Both the position numbers and the translations under genes were made by a program. From Salinivirga sp964413185 (GTDB taxonomy: Bacteria; Bacteroidota; Bacteroidia; Bacteroidales; Salinivirgaceae), in assembly GCA_964413185.1 (NCBI GenBank), contig CAYPSX010000123.1:1-11706 (forward strand): a DNA stretch of 11,706 bases. Reading direction: 5' to 3'. Each line of letters opens with the position of its first letter. The stretch's first letter is position 1. Of this stretch, positions 1 to 7,184 are shown in pieces. The notes below the pieces were generated by a model, which was not told where the DNA came from, did not search any database, and saw only the letters and a list, made by a program, of their open reading frames with translations.

Positions 1-2760
1 CAAACGGTTTCTACTCATGTACAGGAATCAACATCTCTATTAGATAAAGGAACAGCATTGGACTTTGCTTTTCATGGCGATCCGGCCGTCATTCTTAATC
101 AATTTGATAAACCAGATATCGTTTTACAAAACAATCAGGTTGCTGTTCAGCCAGCTAATGTTTCTACAGCTATTGATTCCTTTGCCATTGTTTTTTCTCC
201 CGTTAATATTGGCAAAACCATTTCAGGCAGTGTGTATTATCAGATAGAACACATTTTGCCCAACGGCTCAGATACGACTTACCAAAAAGTTGGGGAAGGG
301 CTGTTTTACCGCGATACAATTACCGTTTGGGTACCCATCGACAGACAAAACGGAACAGGCCTTAATCTTTTTACTATCCGAACCGATTATTTAAATACGC
401 ACGATGAGTTAGATGAATTTAACAATAATGTAGAAATTTCTGTAAATGTAAGATCTACAAAAATATTTCCTGTCTATCCATACCCATACAGCAAAAACAG
501 CAAAGATACCATTGTTTTAAAGGCATCAACCGGCGACCCGTTCATTGAGCAGGTTCATGCCCGCTTTGAGCTCGATACAACGCCAAATTTCAACTCGCCG
601 TTTTTAAAAACCATTGAGAATAATTTCCCGGGTGGTGTTGTGGAGTGGAATACTGCAGTAAAGTCACAACAGGGGCAAACCTATTTCTGGCGAACAGGAA
701 GCCAAAACGAAGAAAATGAAATTGAGTGGCAACAAAATTCCTTTACAACAAACAGTTCAGAGCAAGGTTGGGAGCAAAACACAATTGATCAACTTGCCGA
801 AAACGATTTGCAATTAATTGTAAGAAATGGAAACACATTTCAATTTCAGGATTCTCCAAAAGAATTATTCGTAAAAAACATAGGAAGCCCAACAGTTTCT
901 GAATTTGGCGATATTTTTTATCGTATAAACGGTATTCGAACGAAAGGCGCTTGCGGATATAGTCAACATGTTGTAATTGCAGTAATCGACTCCACAGACT
1001 TTTTCGCATGGTCTTCTGACCGGAATAATTACGGCCAACTTAACTTTCCTAAATGCGCTACGCATACTTTTCCACGCGATAATTTCCTCTTTTCCACAGA
1101 TGAAGCTTCCCTCGACGATATGATTACTTTTGTAAATGAGGTTATTCCTGACGGACATTATGTAGTGATGTACAGCTTTAGAAATATTAATACAGAAAGC
1201 TGGAAAAACCGGCATTTTGAAGCTTTCGAGGCTCTTGGCGCAACTATTATCAGGGGAGTTCCCAATGATTATCCATATATTTTGGTTGCACAAAAAGGAA
1301 AGCCCGGTTTTGCAAAAGAGGTCGCAGGCCAGGATGAAAATGAAACCATAACCTTGTCGGTAAACCTTAAAAACAATTTTAATTATGGTAGCATCACCAC
1401 AAATTGGATTGGTCCTGCCTCAAATTGGGAGAATGTAAATTGGGAAATTGATGCAGATATTCTTGAAAATGAAGACAGTGTTTATGTTGATATCATTAGC
1501 AAAAACAGTCCTACCAAAGACGATTATGTGCTGTTTTCCCAATTACCGGTTTCTTCCGCGCCTTTTAGCCTGACTACAGTTGACCCAAATGTGCATCCAT
1601 ATTTGAAAATGCGTTTTTTTATGAGCGATGAAACGAATCGCACACCGGCATACCCCCAAAAAATTGAATGCAATTACACACCACAAAGCGACATTGCCAT
1701 TTCTCCGGGCGACTGGTTTGAGTTTCCAAAAGACAGCCTTCAGGAAGGAGATGTGGTTCGATTAGAACTTGCGTTAAAAAATGTTTCCGACATTGCATCA
1801 ACCGAAAAACAAATTAAATACGCTATTACCGATCCTAATAATAAAACACTGGTAGAAAAAACATCGGCTATAACCGGTTTAAATGAAAACGAATTTGATG
1901 CCGATACCATAGAATTCAACACTAACGGACTTCAGGGATACTATTCGTTATGGGTTAATTATGCAAATAACAGTAACGACGATTTTTTTACATTCAACAA
2001 TATTGGAAGTCTCCCGTTCTATATTTATCCGGATGAAACCAACCCATTGCTCGATGTAACATTTAACGGGCGCCACATTATGAATGGCGACATTGTAAGT
2101 GCAACTCCGGTTATCAACATTTCATTGGCCGATGAAAACCCGTACTTAGAATTGAATGATACGGCTTTGTTCAGCATTTATCTGAAAAAGGCAAATGAAA
2201 CCGAAGAGCAACGCATTTTTTTGGGTCCGGGCATTGAAAACGGAACGATAATATGGCAACCGGCCCAGGATGAGCAAAAGGCCGAAATTACCTACATGCC
2301 TGAATTTAGTGAAAATGGTATTTATGAATTGCGTGTTCAGGCACGCGATCCTTCAAATAATTTGTCCGGCGAAAACGATTACCGAATACAGTTTGAAGTA
2401 ATTAATGAAACTACTATAACGCGGTTTTTTAATTATCCGAACCCATTCAGCACCAGCACCCGTTTTGTTTTTGTCTTAACCGGCAGTCGTATTCCCGATC
2501 ACATCAGCATCGATATTTATACCATTTCCGGAAAACAAGTTCGCCGCATCGATTCTCATGAGCTGGGAACAATCAATATCGGACGAAACATTTCCGATTT
2601 TGCCTGGGATGGAACCGATAAATTTGGCGATCGACTGGCCAATGGCGTTTATGTTTATAAGGTTACCGTAATGATGGATGGAGAAAAAGTCGATTTAAGA
2701 AGCACCGAAGCAGACGGATTTTTTAAAAAAGGATGGGGAAAGATGTATTTAATGCGATAA
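1..2760 (+). CDS. C-terminal part of a PorU2-like C25-family (gingipain-type) peptidase, 5' end outside window
   Basis: The reading frame is open from base 1, so the start codon and the expected catalytic C25 domain lie upstream; 919 residues are visible. The first residues contain FHGDPAVILNQFDKPD, which resembles the end of C25 peptidase domains (a GDP motif followed by a CARDB-like Ig domain, residues about 38-150). After Ig-like segments comes a region at about 302-437 that resembles the ILEI/FAM3 (interleukin-like EMT inducer) fold: FYRINGIRTKG, later FVNEVIPDGHYVVMYS, then FEALGATIIRG. The last ~109 residues start with NYPNPFSTSTRF and contain WDGTDKFGDRLANGVYVYKV, which is a FlgD-like/T9SS-tail signature. 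This domain order fits the second sortase-like peptidase, PorU2, of Bacteroidetes, which would be exported and held at the cell surface. The TTG at 58 is not a real start. The gene ends against a convergent gene and overlaps the T-tract of that gene's terminator. Family placement is from memory of the family and is fairly secure; the protease activity cannot be judged here. Confidence 0.82.
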   Translation, partial: QTVSTHVQESTSLLDKGTALDFAFHGDPAVILNQFDKPDIVLQNNQVAVQPANVSTAIDSFAIVFSPVNIGKTISGSVYYQIEHILPNGSDTTYQKVGEGLFYRDTITVWVPIDRQNGTGLNLFTIRTDYLNTHDELDEFNNNVEISVNVRSTKIFPVYPYPYSKNSKDTIVLKASTGDPFIEQVHARFELDTTPNFNSPFLKTIENNFPGGVVEWNTAVKSQQGQTYFWRTGSQNEENEIEWQQNSFTTNSSEQGWEQNTIDQLAENDLQLIVRNGNTFQFQDSPKELFVKNIGSPTVSEFGDIFYRINGIRTKGACGYSQHVVIAVIDSTDFFAWSSDRNNYGQLNFPKCATHTFPRDNFLFSTDEASLDDMITFVNEVIPDGHYVVMYSFRNINTESWKNRHFEAFEALGATIIRGVPNDYPYILVAQKGKPGFAKEVAGQDENETITLSVNLKNNFNYGSITTNWIGPASNWENVNWEIDADILENEDSVYVDIISKNSPTKDDYVLFSQLPVSSAPFSLTTVDPNVHPYLKMRFFMSDETNRTPAYPQKIECNYTPQSDIAISPGDWFEFPKDSLQEGDVVRLELALKNVSDIASTEKQIKYAITDPNNKTLVEKTSAITGLNENEFDADTIEFNTNGLQGYYSLWVNYANNSNDDFFTFNNIGSLPFYIYPDETNPLLDVTFNGRHIMNGDIVSATPVINISLADENPYLELNDTALFSIYLKKANETEEQRIFLGPGIENGTIIWQPAQDEQKAEITYMPEFSENGIYELRVQARDPSNNLSGENDYRIQFEVINETTITRFFNYPNPFSTSTRFVFVLTGSRIPDHISIDIYTISGKQVRRIDSHELGTINIGRNISDFAWDGTDKFGDRLANGVYVYKVTVMMDGEKVDLRSTEADGFFKKGWGKMYLMR

Positions 2761-2789
2761 AAAAAAGCTGCCTGAATACCAGACAGCTT
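2759..2789 (-). terminator. Intrinsic terminator of the Spy/CpxP-like gene
   Basis: Arms 2765-2774 and 2780-2789 pair around a 5-nt loop. On the minus-strand transcript the stem is AAGCUGUCUG/CAGGCAGCUU with one U-G wobble, followed directly by eight U (complement of A2759-A2766). Read on the plus strand the same position is a C-A mismatch and there is no adjacent T-run, so the structure serves the minus-strand gene. Its T-tract overlaps the TAA stop (2758-2760) of the convergent gene. Confidence 0.88.
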
Positions 2790-2811
2790 CTATCAATGTT
2801 TTTTCGTTAGT

Positions 2812-3393
2812 TTATTCAGTCTGAGCATTTCCAGCTCCGCGTCCGTAACCCATTCCGTAACCAGCCCCTTGTCCGTAACCTCTGCCAGCGCCGTATCCTG
2901 CACCATAACCGATACCACCCCGGCAGCCTGCACCGTATCCGGCACCGTGTCCTCTGCGACCGTGTCCGCGACCAAATCCTTTTCCACCACGACGATGGTT
3001 GCGACTATCGAACCATGCTTTTTGATCATCTGTTAGTAATTCGCGAACAGCTAATCGATGATGGTTCGAAGCTTTTTGCATCTGTGTGCGAAGTTTGCCC
3101 ATTTCATCAATTTTTGCGTCAATAGCCTTGGCATTTGGGTTTCCCGAAACCTCCAGCTTCTGCCTTTCAGCGCGGAGAATATTCATATCTGCCCGAAATT
3201 CTTTCATTTCATTCCAATGCGATGTGCGCAAATCTTTAATTTTTTCTTCCTGAGTATCTGTTAAATCAGGAATCTGGCAGTTTTGTTTCATCATAGGGCG
3301 GTCTGGATTGTTATAGCCCCTTCCTCGTTGTGCATTTACAAATAATGTTGATGCTATGAGGATCATTCCGGTTAAAATTGTTACTTTTCTCAT
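2812..3393 (-). CDS. Spy/CpxP-like periplasmic protein with Gly-rich tail
   Basis: A 193-residue exported protein. Residues 1-21 (MRKVTILTGMILIASTLFVNA) form a signal peptide with cleavage likely before Gln22. Two LTxxQ motifs, LTDTQ (44-48) and LTDDQ (120-124), frame a charged, mostly helical segment, which is the hallmark of the Spy/CpxP periplasmic chaperone and metal-sensor family (PF07813/PF13801-like). From about residue 136 to 189 the protein becomes a low-complexity tail of Gly, Tyr, Arg, His and Ala with GAGYG-type repeats; E. coli Spy has no such tail. Two cysteines are present: Cys39 and Cys157, the latter inside the tail. By family the protein would bind unfolded periplasmic proteins or act in envelope or metal stress; the sequence does not say which. 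It is a single gene with its own terminator. The ATG at 3393 is chosen because the signal peptide begins there; no Shine-Dalgarno sequence is seen, as is usual in this phylum. Confidence 0.85.
   Translation of the reverse strand: MRKVTILTGMILIASTLFVNAQRGRGYNNPDRPMMKQNCQIPDLTDTQEEKIKDLRTSHWNEMKEFRADMNILRAERQKLEVSGNPNAKAIDAKIDEMGKLRTQMQKASNHHRLAVRELLTDDQKAWFDSRNHRRGGKGFGRGHGRRGHGAGYGAGCRGGIGYGAGYGAGRGYGQGAGYGMGYGRGAGNAQTE
2827..2988 (-). repeat. Imperfect short repeats encoding the Gly/Tyr/Arg tail
   Basis: This stretch inside the Spy/CpxP-like gene encodes residues 136-189. On the plus strand the element TCCGTAACC and variants (TCCGTAACC, TCCTGCACC, TCCGGCACC) recur with 9- to 18-bp spacing. 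It matches in-frame expansion of GAGYG/GYGxG units. Units are degenerate, so this is older low-complexity coding sequence and not a fresh tandem duplication. Confidence 0.6.
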
Positions 3394-3480
3394 TTTAATA
3401 TCATTTTTTTGGTTTGTTTGTCTTTATGATAGAGAAAAACGCAAAAGGTTTAATTGAAATCTTTTAAATTTACTTCTGCA

Positions 3481-5082
3481 ATGAAAAAAGTAACCGGGAA
3501 GTATTGTCAGGTTAAGTCAAAACACACGGTTTTGTCAATAATGCTTATGTTGATTTTTTTTCAGGGTACAGCTTTATTTGGTCAGGATGTCCAAATACCT
3601 GTTCAAAACCATCATATTAAAATCGACGCAGACTCATCTATAACCGATTTTCCATGGACTTATTATTCTTTTGAGCCAATTGTCAGGGATACAACACCGG
3701 TGTTTTTTCGAAATATTTCAAAAGACAAATTTTGTAGATATACCACCTCAAATCATTTATTTGAGTTAAACCCGCATGTTTTGGTTGCAGGAGTGAGTGA
3801 GCAAAATATTGGTAATTCATATTTCGTAAATGGTGGTGGAGCAACCATTCAATATCAACACAAACAAAAATTGGGGTTTTGGGCAACTGTTAAAGCATAC
3901 CAAACAGACGGATTTTTTGGTGACTCAGCACGAGTGGTGAATAATCTTTTGCCGGGAATTATATATTCTGACTCTCGCGAAAATGGATTCTTTGCATTGG
4001 ATATGCGAGCCCGCCTGGCATTTAAGCCCGGCAGATTTTTTCAGCTTGAAGCCGGTATCGACAATCACTTTGCGGGCGACGGATATCATTCTGTTTTATT
4101 GGGAAATAACGGAACACCGCATCCTTACGGGCAAATTTCTACTTCGTTTTGGAAAATTGATTATTTGGTACGCTATCATTTTATGAAAGATACCGATTGG
4201 CCTAATCAAAGCATGTTGCAAAATAAATATATGACCAGCCATCAACTGAATTTTCGTCTGACCTCAAAATTGCATTTTTATGCCTGGGAGGCTGTTGTGT
4301 GGAAACAAGAAGACTCTGTTACGCAACGCCACTTTGACTTTAGTTATCTCAATCCTGTTATTTTTTTCCGCCCGGTAGAATTCCAATTAGGCTCTCCGTC
4401 TCCGGACAACGTACTGATGGGCGCCGGATTTAGATATCAACCATGGAAATGGTTGCGATTATATGGTCAAGGCCTGATTGATGAATTTTATTTACAGGAA
4501 ATTACTTCAGGCAGCGGATGGTGGGCCAATAAATATGCTTTTCAGTTGGGGTTGAGCATAAATTATCGTTACAATCAACATGCGATTGGGTTTTTATCAG
4601 AATTTAATATGGCAAGGCCATTTACTTACTCCCATATTGGCTCTATGCAAAATTACGGTAACAGGAACTATCCATTGGCGCACCCTCTTGGAGCAAATTT
4701 TAGTGAATTTATTGTGGCAGCCAGGTGGCAATATAAAAGATTTGGTGCAGGGTTTCAGATGGCACTTGCAGGTATTGGCCGCAACAGTAAAGAAGTGAAT
4801 TACGGACAAAACATTTACCGTTCATACACCGACCGGGAATCTGAATATGGGCATACCTGGTTACAAGGAAACTATACAAATATTACCGCCGGCAATGTAT
4901 TTTTGAACTATACACTAAATCCTGAAATGAAATTAAACATATCTGTAGGGATGCGCAGAGTTGCTGATATTATAAACAAACAAACTGCCCCTGCATATTT
5001 CGATGAGGTTTATTTACGGCTGAGCACATTTTTATCTGCTGATATGAAGAAATTTTACCGTAATACAGTTGCTGGTTTTTAA
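3481..5082 (+). CDS. RemB/Wzi-family outer-membrane beta-barrel protein
   Basis: A 533-residue protein. The frame is open to a TTG at 3454, but the ATG at 3481 is preferred because it gives a clean N-terminus: a basic stretch (1-15), a hydrophobic core (about 16-33) and cleavage near FG/Q35. The mature part is rich in alternating aromatic and polar strands and ends in an aromatic residue (VAGF), as expected for an outer-membrane barrel. Conserved blocks include RPVEF (297-301), SPDNVLMGAGFRYQ (306-319), LYGQGLIDEFYLQE (327-340), GSGWWANKYAFQLG (344-357), RPFTYSH (379-385) and PLAHPLGANFSEF (398-410). These are the blocks I associate with gliding-motility protein RemB and the capsule-assembly Wzi fold. 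RemB is a cell-surface protein linked to Flavobacterium gliding; Wzi anchors capsule. Which role applies is open, because no gliding or capsule genes are in view. The gene stands alone, convergent with the peptidase gene downstream; no good promoter match was found in the 87-bp upstream gap. Confidence 0.78.
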   Translation: MKKVTGKYCQVKSKHTVLSIMLMLIFFQGTALFGQDVQIPVQNHHIKIDADSSITDFPWTYYSFEPIVRDTTPVFFRNISKDKFCRYTTSNHLFELNPHVLVAGVSEQNIGNSYFVNGGGATIQYQHKQKLGFWATVKAYQTDGFFGDSARVVNNLLPGIIYSDSRENGFFALDMRARLAFKPGRFFQLEAGIDNHFAGDGYHSVLLGNNGTPHPYGQISTSFWKIDYLVRYHFMKDTDWPNQSMLQNKYMTSHQLNFRLTSKLHFYAWEAVVWKQEDSVTQRHFDFSYLNPVIFFRPVEFQLGSPSPDNVLMGAGFRYQPWKWLRLYGQGLIDEFYLQEITSGSGWWANKYAFQLGLSINYRYNQHAIGFLSEFNMARPFTYSHIGSMQNYGNRNYPLAHPLGANFSEFIVAARWQYKRFGAGFQMALAGIGRNSKEVNYGQNIYRSYTDRESEYGHTWLQGNYTNITAGNVFLNYTLNPEMKLNISVGMRRVADIINKQTAPAYFDEVYLRLSTFLSADMKKFYRNTVAGF

Positions 5083-5096
5083 TCCGGAATGCTCAT

Positions 5097-5129
5097 AAAA
5101 AAAGCAGCCTTGTAAACCTACAAGACTGC
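5097..5129 (-). terminator. Intrinsic terminator of the C1 peptidase gene
   Basis: Arms 5104-5114 and 5119-5129 pair around a 4-nt loop (AACC on the plus strand). On the minus-strand RNA the stem is GCAGUCUUGUA/UACAAGGCUGC with one U-G wobble, followed by seven U (complement of A5097-A5103). On the plus strand the wobble becomes a C-A mismatch and no T-run follows, so this terminates the minus-strand peptidase gene, 25 nt after its stop. Confidence 0.88.
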
Positions 5130-5153
5130 CTTAACATTCACGTTAAAATTTTC

Positions 5154-6353
5154 TTATTCAAAGGTGAGTTTCTTTTTGATGTCTTTCGGAAGAGCATCTT
5201 TATGAACTACAATACTCATGGTTTTGTAGCGCACAAACGGTTTCGACACGTAAAAATACCCTTTGTAAATATTTTTATTGTCCCATGAGTTTTTTACTTT
5301 ATAGTATTCATTTCCATTTTGATCTTTGGCCAATCCTACTATATGCATCCCGTGGTCATCGGTAGTTTTGTAACGATCAAATCCTTCCTGGCGCATTTCC
5401 TGTGTAATGGTTTTTTCCTGAACAGGTTCATCAAAACTGTACAAACGCTTTTTGCGTTCTTTATCCGTCATTTTTTCCCATTTCTCTTTTTCCGAACCGG
5501 CCAGTTCCTGAATTTCAGTTTGCGGAACAATTGCAACACCGTTTTTCCAGGAGAATCCTTTTTCACTTACATCCGATGCCCAACCAATAGAAAAACCATT
5601 ATCAATAGCGTTATCCATTACTTCAATAAGTTCATCAAGTTTGATGTTGTGAAATTTCTGCCACGACCAGTTGTCCGGCACTTCTATAATGAATTTTTCG
5701 TAAAACGGATGATGTGTGTAAGAAGTTAAATAAACATAATCTTCAGGGTTGATATCCACCACATCTGCAGCAAATTCCCTGGGAGTATAAGTTTTCCCTT
5801 TATACTCAAAAGTTTCAGGTACTTCTCCTAAATACGCATCAAGAATACCATTAAAACCTTCATGCCAGGCTGTGGTAAGTTTACGGTTTTTGTTTTCAAT
5901 AACGGCTTCCACATACGCCGAAAGCACATTGTCCAATTCACCATGTGCATGATTATTTTCGCCATAATTGAGGCCTTGATATGCCGATTCAGGAACAAGT
6001 CCGTAATTTGCCAAAACATCAATTGGGTCGTTCAGTGCACCACCACCACCAAAATTAAAATGACCGTGCATGCGCACATGTCGCTTGGCTTTATCAGAAT
6101 AAACATGGCGAACTACCCACATCTCCGATAAATCAAGTTCTTCACCGCCTTTACGAAGAATTTCAGACTCAATAAATGACAGGGTTGAGAAACTCCAACA
6201 GGTACCGCTTCGGTTTTGATCTTTAACAGATGAGGCTTTAACTTCTTTGATTACTTCGAATTTGTATCCTTCTTTTTTTTCAGGTTTATCTTCCTGTCCA
6301 AAAATGAAACCGGAAATAAAAATTAAGAGTAAAATTAATGTGAGTTTTTTCAT
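5154..6353 (-). CDS. Exported C1-family (bleomycin hydrolase/PepC-like) cysteine peptidase
   Basis: A 399-residue protein of the papain clan, bleomycin-hydrolase branch (MEROPS C1B-like). The oxyanion Gln46 and nucleophile Cys52 lie in VKDQNRSGTCWSFS; the catalytic His334 is in DDHGMHIVG, and Asn355 in YKVKNSWD. All four key residues are present, so the enzyme is predicted to be active. Residues 1-19 form a signal peptide (hydrophobic ILLLIFISGFIF, cleavage near FG/Q20), which cytosolic PepC and bleomycin hydrolase lack; this one should work in the periplasm or outside. There is no Cys at the cleavage site, so it is not a lipoprotein. It is shorter than typical family members (about 440-455 residues) and does not end in the PWDPMGA-type tail that gives PepC its aminopeptidase mode, so it may act as an endopeptidase (inference). 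The ATG at 6353 places the signal peptide at the N-terminus. The gene is divergent from the 6638 operon. Confidence 0.88.
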   Translation of the reverse strand: MKKLTLILLLIFISGFIFGQEDKPEKKEGYKFEVIKEVKASSVKDQNRSGTCWSFSTLSFIESEILRKGGEELDLSEMWVVRHVYSDKAKRHVRMHGHFNFGGGGALNDPIDVLANYGLVPESAYQGLNYGENNHAHGELDNVLSAYVEAVIENKNRKLTTAWHEGFNGILDAYLGEVPETFEYKGKTYTPREFAADVVDINPEDYVYLTSYTHHPFYEKFIIEVPDNWSWQKFHNIKLDELIEVMDNAIDNGFSIGWASDVSEKGFSWKNGVAIVPQTEIQELAGSEKEKWEKMTDKERKKRLYSFDEPVQEKTITQEMRQEGFDRYKTTDDHGMHIVGLAKDQNGNEYYKVKNSWDNKNIYKGYFYVSKPFVRYKTMSIVVHKDALPKDIKKKLTFE

Positions 6354-6637
6354 AATTACGATTTTTATTTAATGCATATTAATTCTTGTATAGTATTCAT
6401 TATAAGTTAATTTCGTGCTTTTCAGTCGAGTCTTAAAAGCGCCTCTCTGAGAGGCGCATACCTTTTCTGTGTACGCACTAAATATTGATATAAAGATAAT
6501 TATAAACCCGAAAAAAATCTATAGAATATTACTTTTTGTATCATTTAGAACCAAAACGCACGAAAATGAACAGGTATATTTTAGTGTTGTAGATACAAAA
6601 CAGAATAATTACTTTTAACAAAAAATTAACGGTTATT
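6354..6637. other. Divergent intergenic region
   Basis: This 284-bp stretch separates the minus-strand peptidase gene from the plus-strand transglutaminase operon, so it should hold both promoters. It is very AT-rich except for one GC-rich hairpin at 6439-6457. I found no exact TTTG-N19/20-TAnnTTTG promoter on either strand and no credible small ORF. Near misses on the plus strand are TAGTGTTG at 6582-6589 and TACTTTTTG at 6530-6538, neither with a TTTG at the right distance. Confidence 0.6.
6439..6457. repeat. Near-perfect GC-rich inverted repeat, unassigned
   Basis: GCGCCTCTC-T-GAGAGGCGC is a 19-nt perfect 9+9 inverted repeat with a single central base. On the minus strand it is followed by TTTTAAG, so a minus-strand transcript would carry a terminator-like hairpin with a short U-run upstream of the peptidase start (103 nt from its ATG at 6353). 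It could be an attenuator in the peptidase leader, a barrier against antisense transcription, or a protein-binding operator. No gene end lies near enough for an ordinary terminator. Confidence 0.65.
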
Positions 6638-7165
6638 ATGTCGCGAATTTTTTCCATTATATTGGTTGTATTCTTTCTTTCGTTTTTTCTCGAAACGGTT
6701 TCTGCCCAATACACAAAAGACGGTTACCGGTTTGAACATAAAATTAAAGCACCCAGAGTTCGCAGGCCAATTGCTCACGAAATAATGCTCGATCCTATGG
6801 AGCGTTACCTTATAGTTAGTTACAGCAGTTATCCTACAGTAGTTGTACTTTACAATATCGGCACATGGGAAACAAAAGCCACATATAACATCCCTAAATG
6901 GTTTGACCTTAGCAACAGTTTTATGGGACCTTCCGGAAGGTATTTGTTTCTCGATTTTGCCCGCTACTCCTCGCAATATAGGCGTATAGATCTAAAAACA
7001 AACGAAATAGATACGCTGGAATGCTACGATACGCCACGGGGGTGTGTCCCAAAAGAAGGTGGAGTTTCGCAAAAAGAGGTTTATACAAAGAATAAAATTT
7101 ATTATATTGCAGTAAATAAAAAAAATCGCAGAGACATTCTCATTTTTAAACAACAAGAAGAATAG
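6638..7165 (+). CDS. Small exported protein with WD/propeller-like segments, function unknown
   Basis: A 175-residue protein that I do not recognise as a named family. Residues 1-23 are a strong signal peptide (FSIILVVFFLSFFLETVSA, cleavage before Gln24). The mature part has two segments shaped like beta-propeller blades: MLDPMERYLIVSYSSYPTV followed by VLYNIGTWETKATYNI (about 50-86), then FMGPSGRYLFLDFAR (about 95-109) followed by YRRIDLKTNEIDTL (about 113-126). The pattern of 'position - residue run - strand - x-W/L-D/N-turn' recalls WD40-like or YVTN-type repeats, but two blades cannot close a propeller alone. Two cysteines (about 129 and 135) could form a disulfide in the periplasm. It is the first gene of a tight operon, 19 nt before the DUF3857 transglutaminase gene, so a joint role with that pair is plausible but unproven. 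The start at 6638 is set by the signal peptide. Confidence 0.7.
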   Translation: MSRIFSIILVVFFLSFFLETVSAQYTKDGYRFEHKIKAPRVRRPIAHEIMLDPMERYLIVSYSSYPTVVVLYNIGTWETKATYNIPKWFDLSNSFMGPSGRYLFLDFARYSSQYRRIDLKTNEIDTLECYDTPRGCVPKEGGVSQKEVYTKNKIYYIAVNKKNRRDILIFKQQEE

Positions 7166-7184
7166 AACTTAAACCCGTTGACTT

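Noticed and set aside
58..60. TTG as start codon of the first gene
   Set aside because: The frame is open from base 1 and the sequence continues a C25-type domain upstream, so this is an internal codon of a gene cut by the window edge.
865..1293. 142-codon minus-strand ORF inside the first gene
   Set aside because: It lies wholly within the ILEI-like coding region, has no recognisable domain and is a shadow of the plus-strand frame.
2793..3029. Minus-strand ORF rich in Val/Asp/Thr overlapping the Spy-like gene
   Set aside because: It is the alternate reading frame of the Gly-rich repeat; its apparent repeats come from the DNA repeat, with no signal peptide or independent start.
3471..3478. 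TACTTCTG as a -7 promoter box for the RemB/Wzi-like gene
   Set aside because: It lies 2 nt before the ATG, so transcription would start inside the gene, and the last four bases are not TTTG.
3454..3480. TTG start of the RemB/Wzi-like gene
   Set aside because: The ATG at 3481 gives a normal signal peptide; the nine extra residues add nothing and TTG starts are rare.
5131..5146. TTAAC-N6-GTTAA small inverted repeat
   Set aside because: Only 5 bp of AT-rich stem next to a clear terminator; expected by chance in this composition.
5319..5729. 136-codon plus-strand ORF opposite the C1 peptidase
   Set aside because: The minus-strand frame carries the catalytic motifs; this antisense frame shows no domain or start context.
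6530..6589. Promoter boxes TACTTTTTG (6530-6538) and TAGTGTTG (6582-6589) for the 6638 operon
   Set aside because: The first has a 3-nt instead of 2-nt gap, the second has GTTG for TTTG, and neither has a TTTG 19-20 nt upstream.
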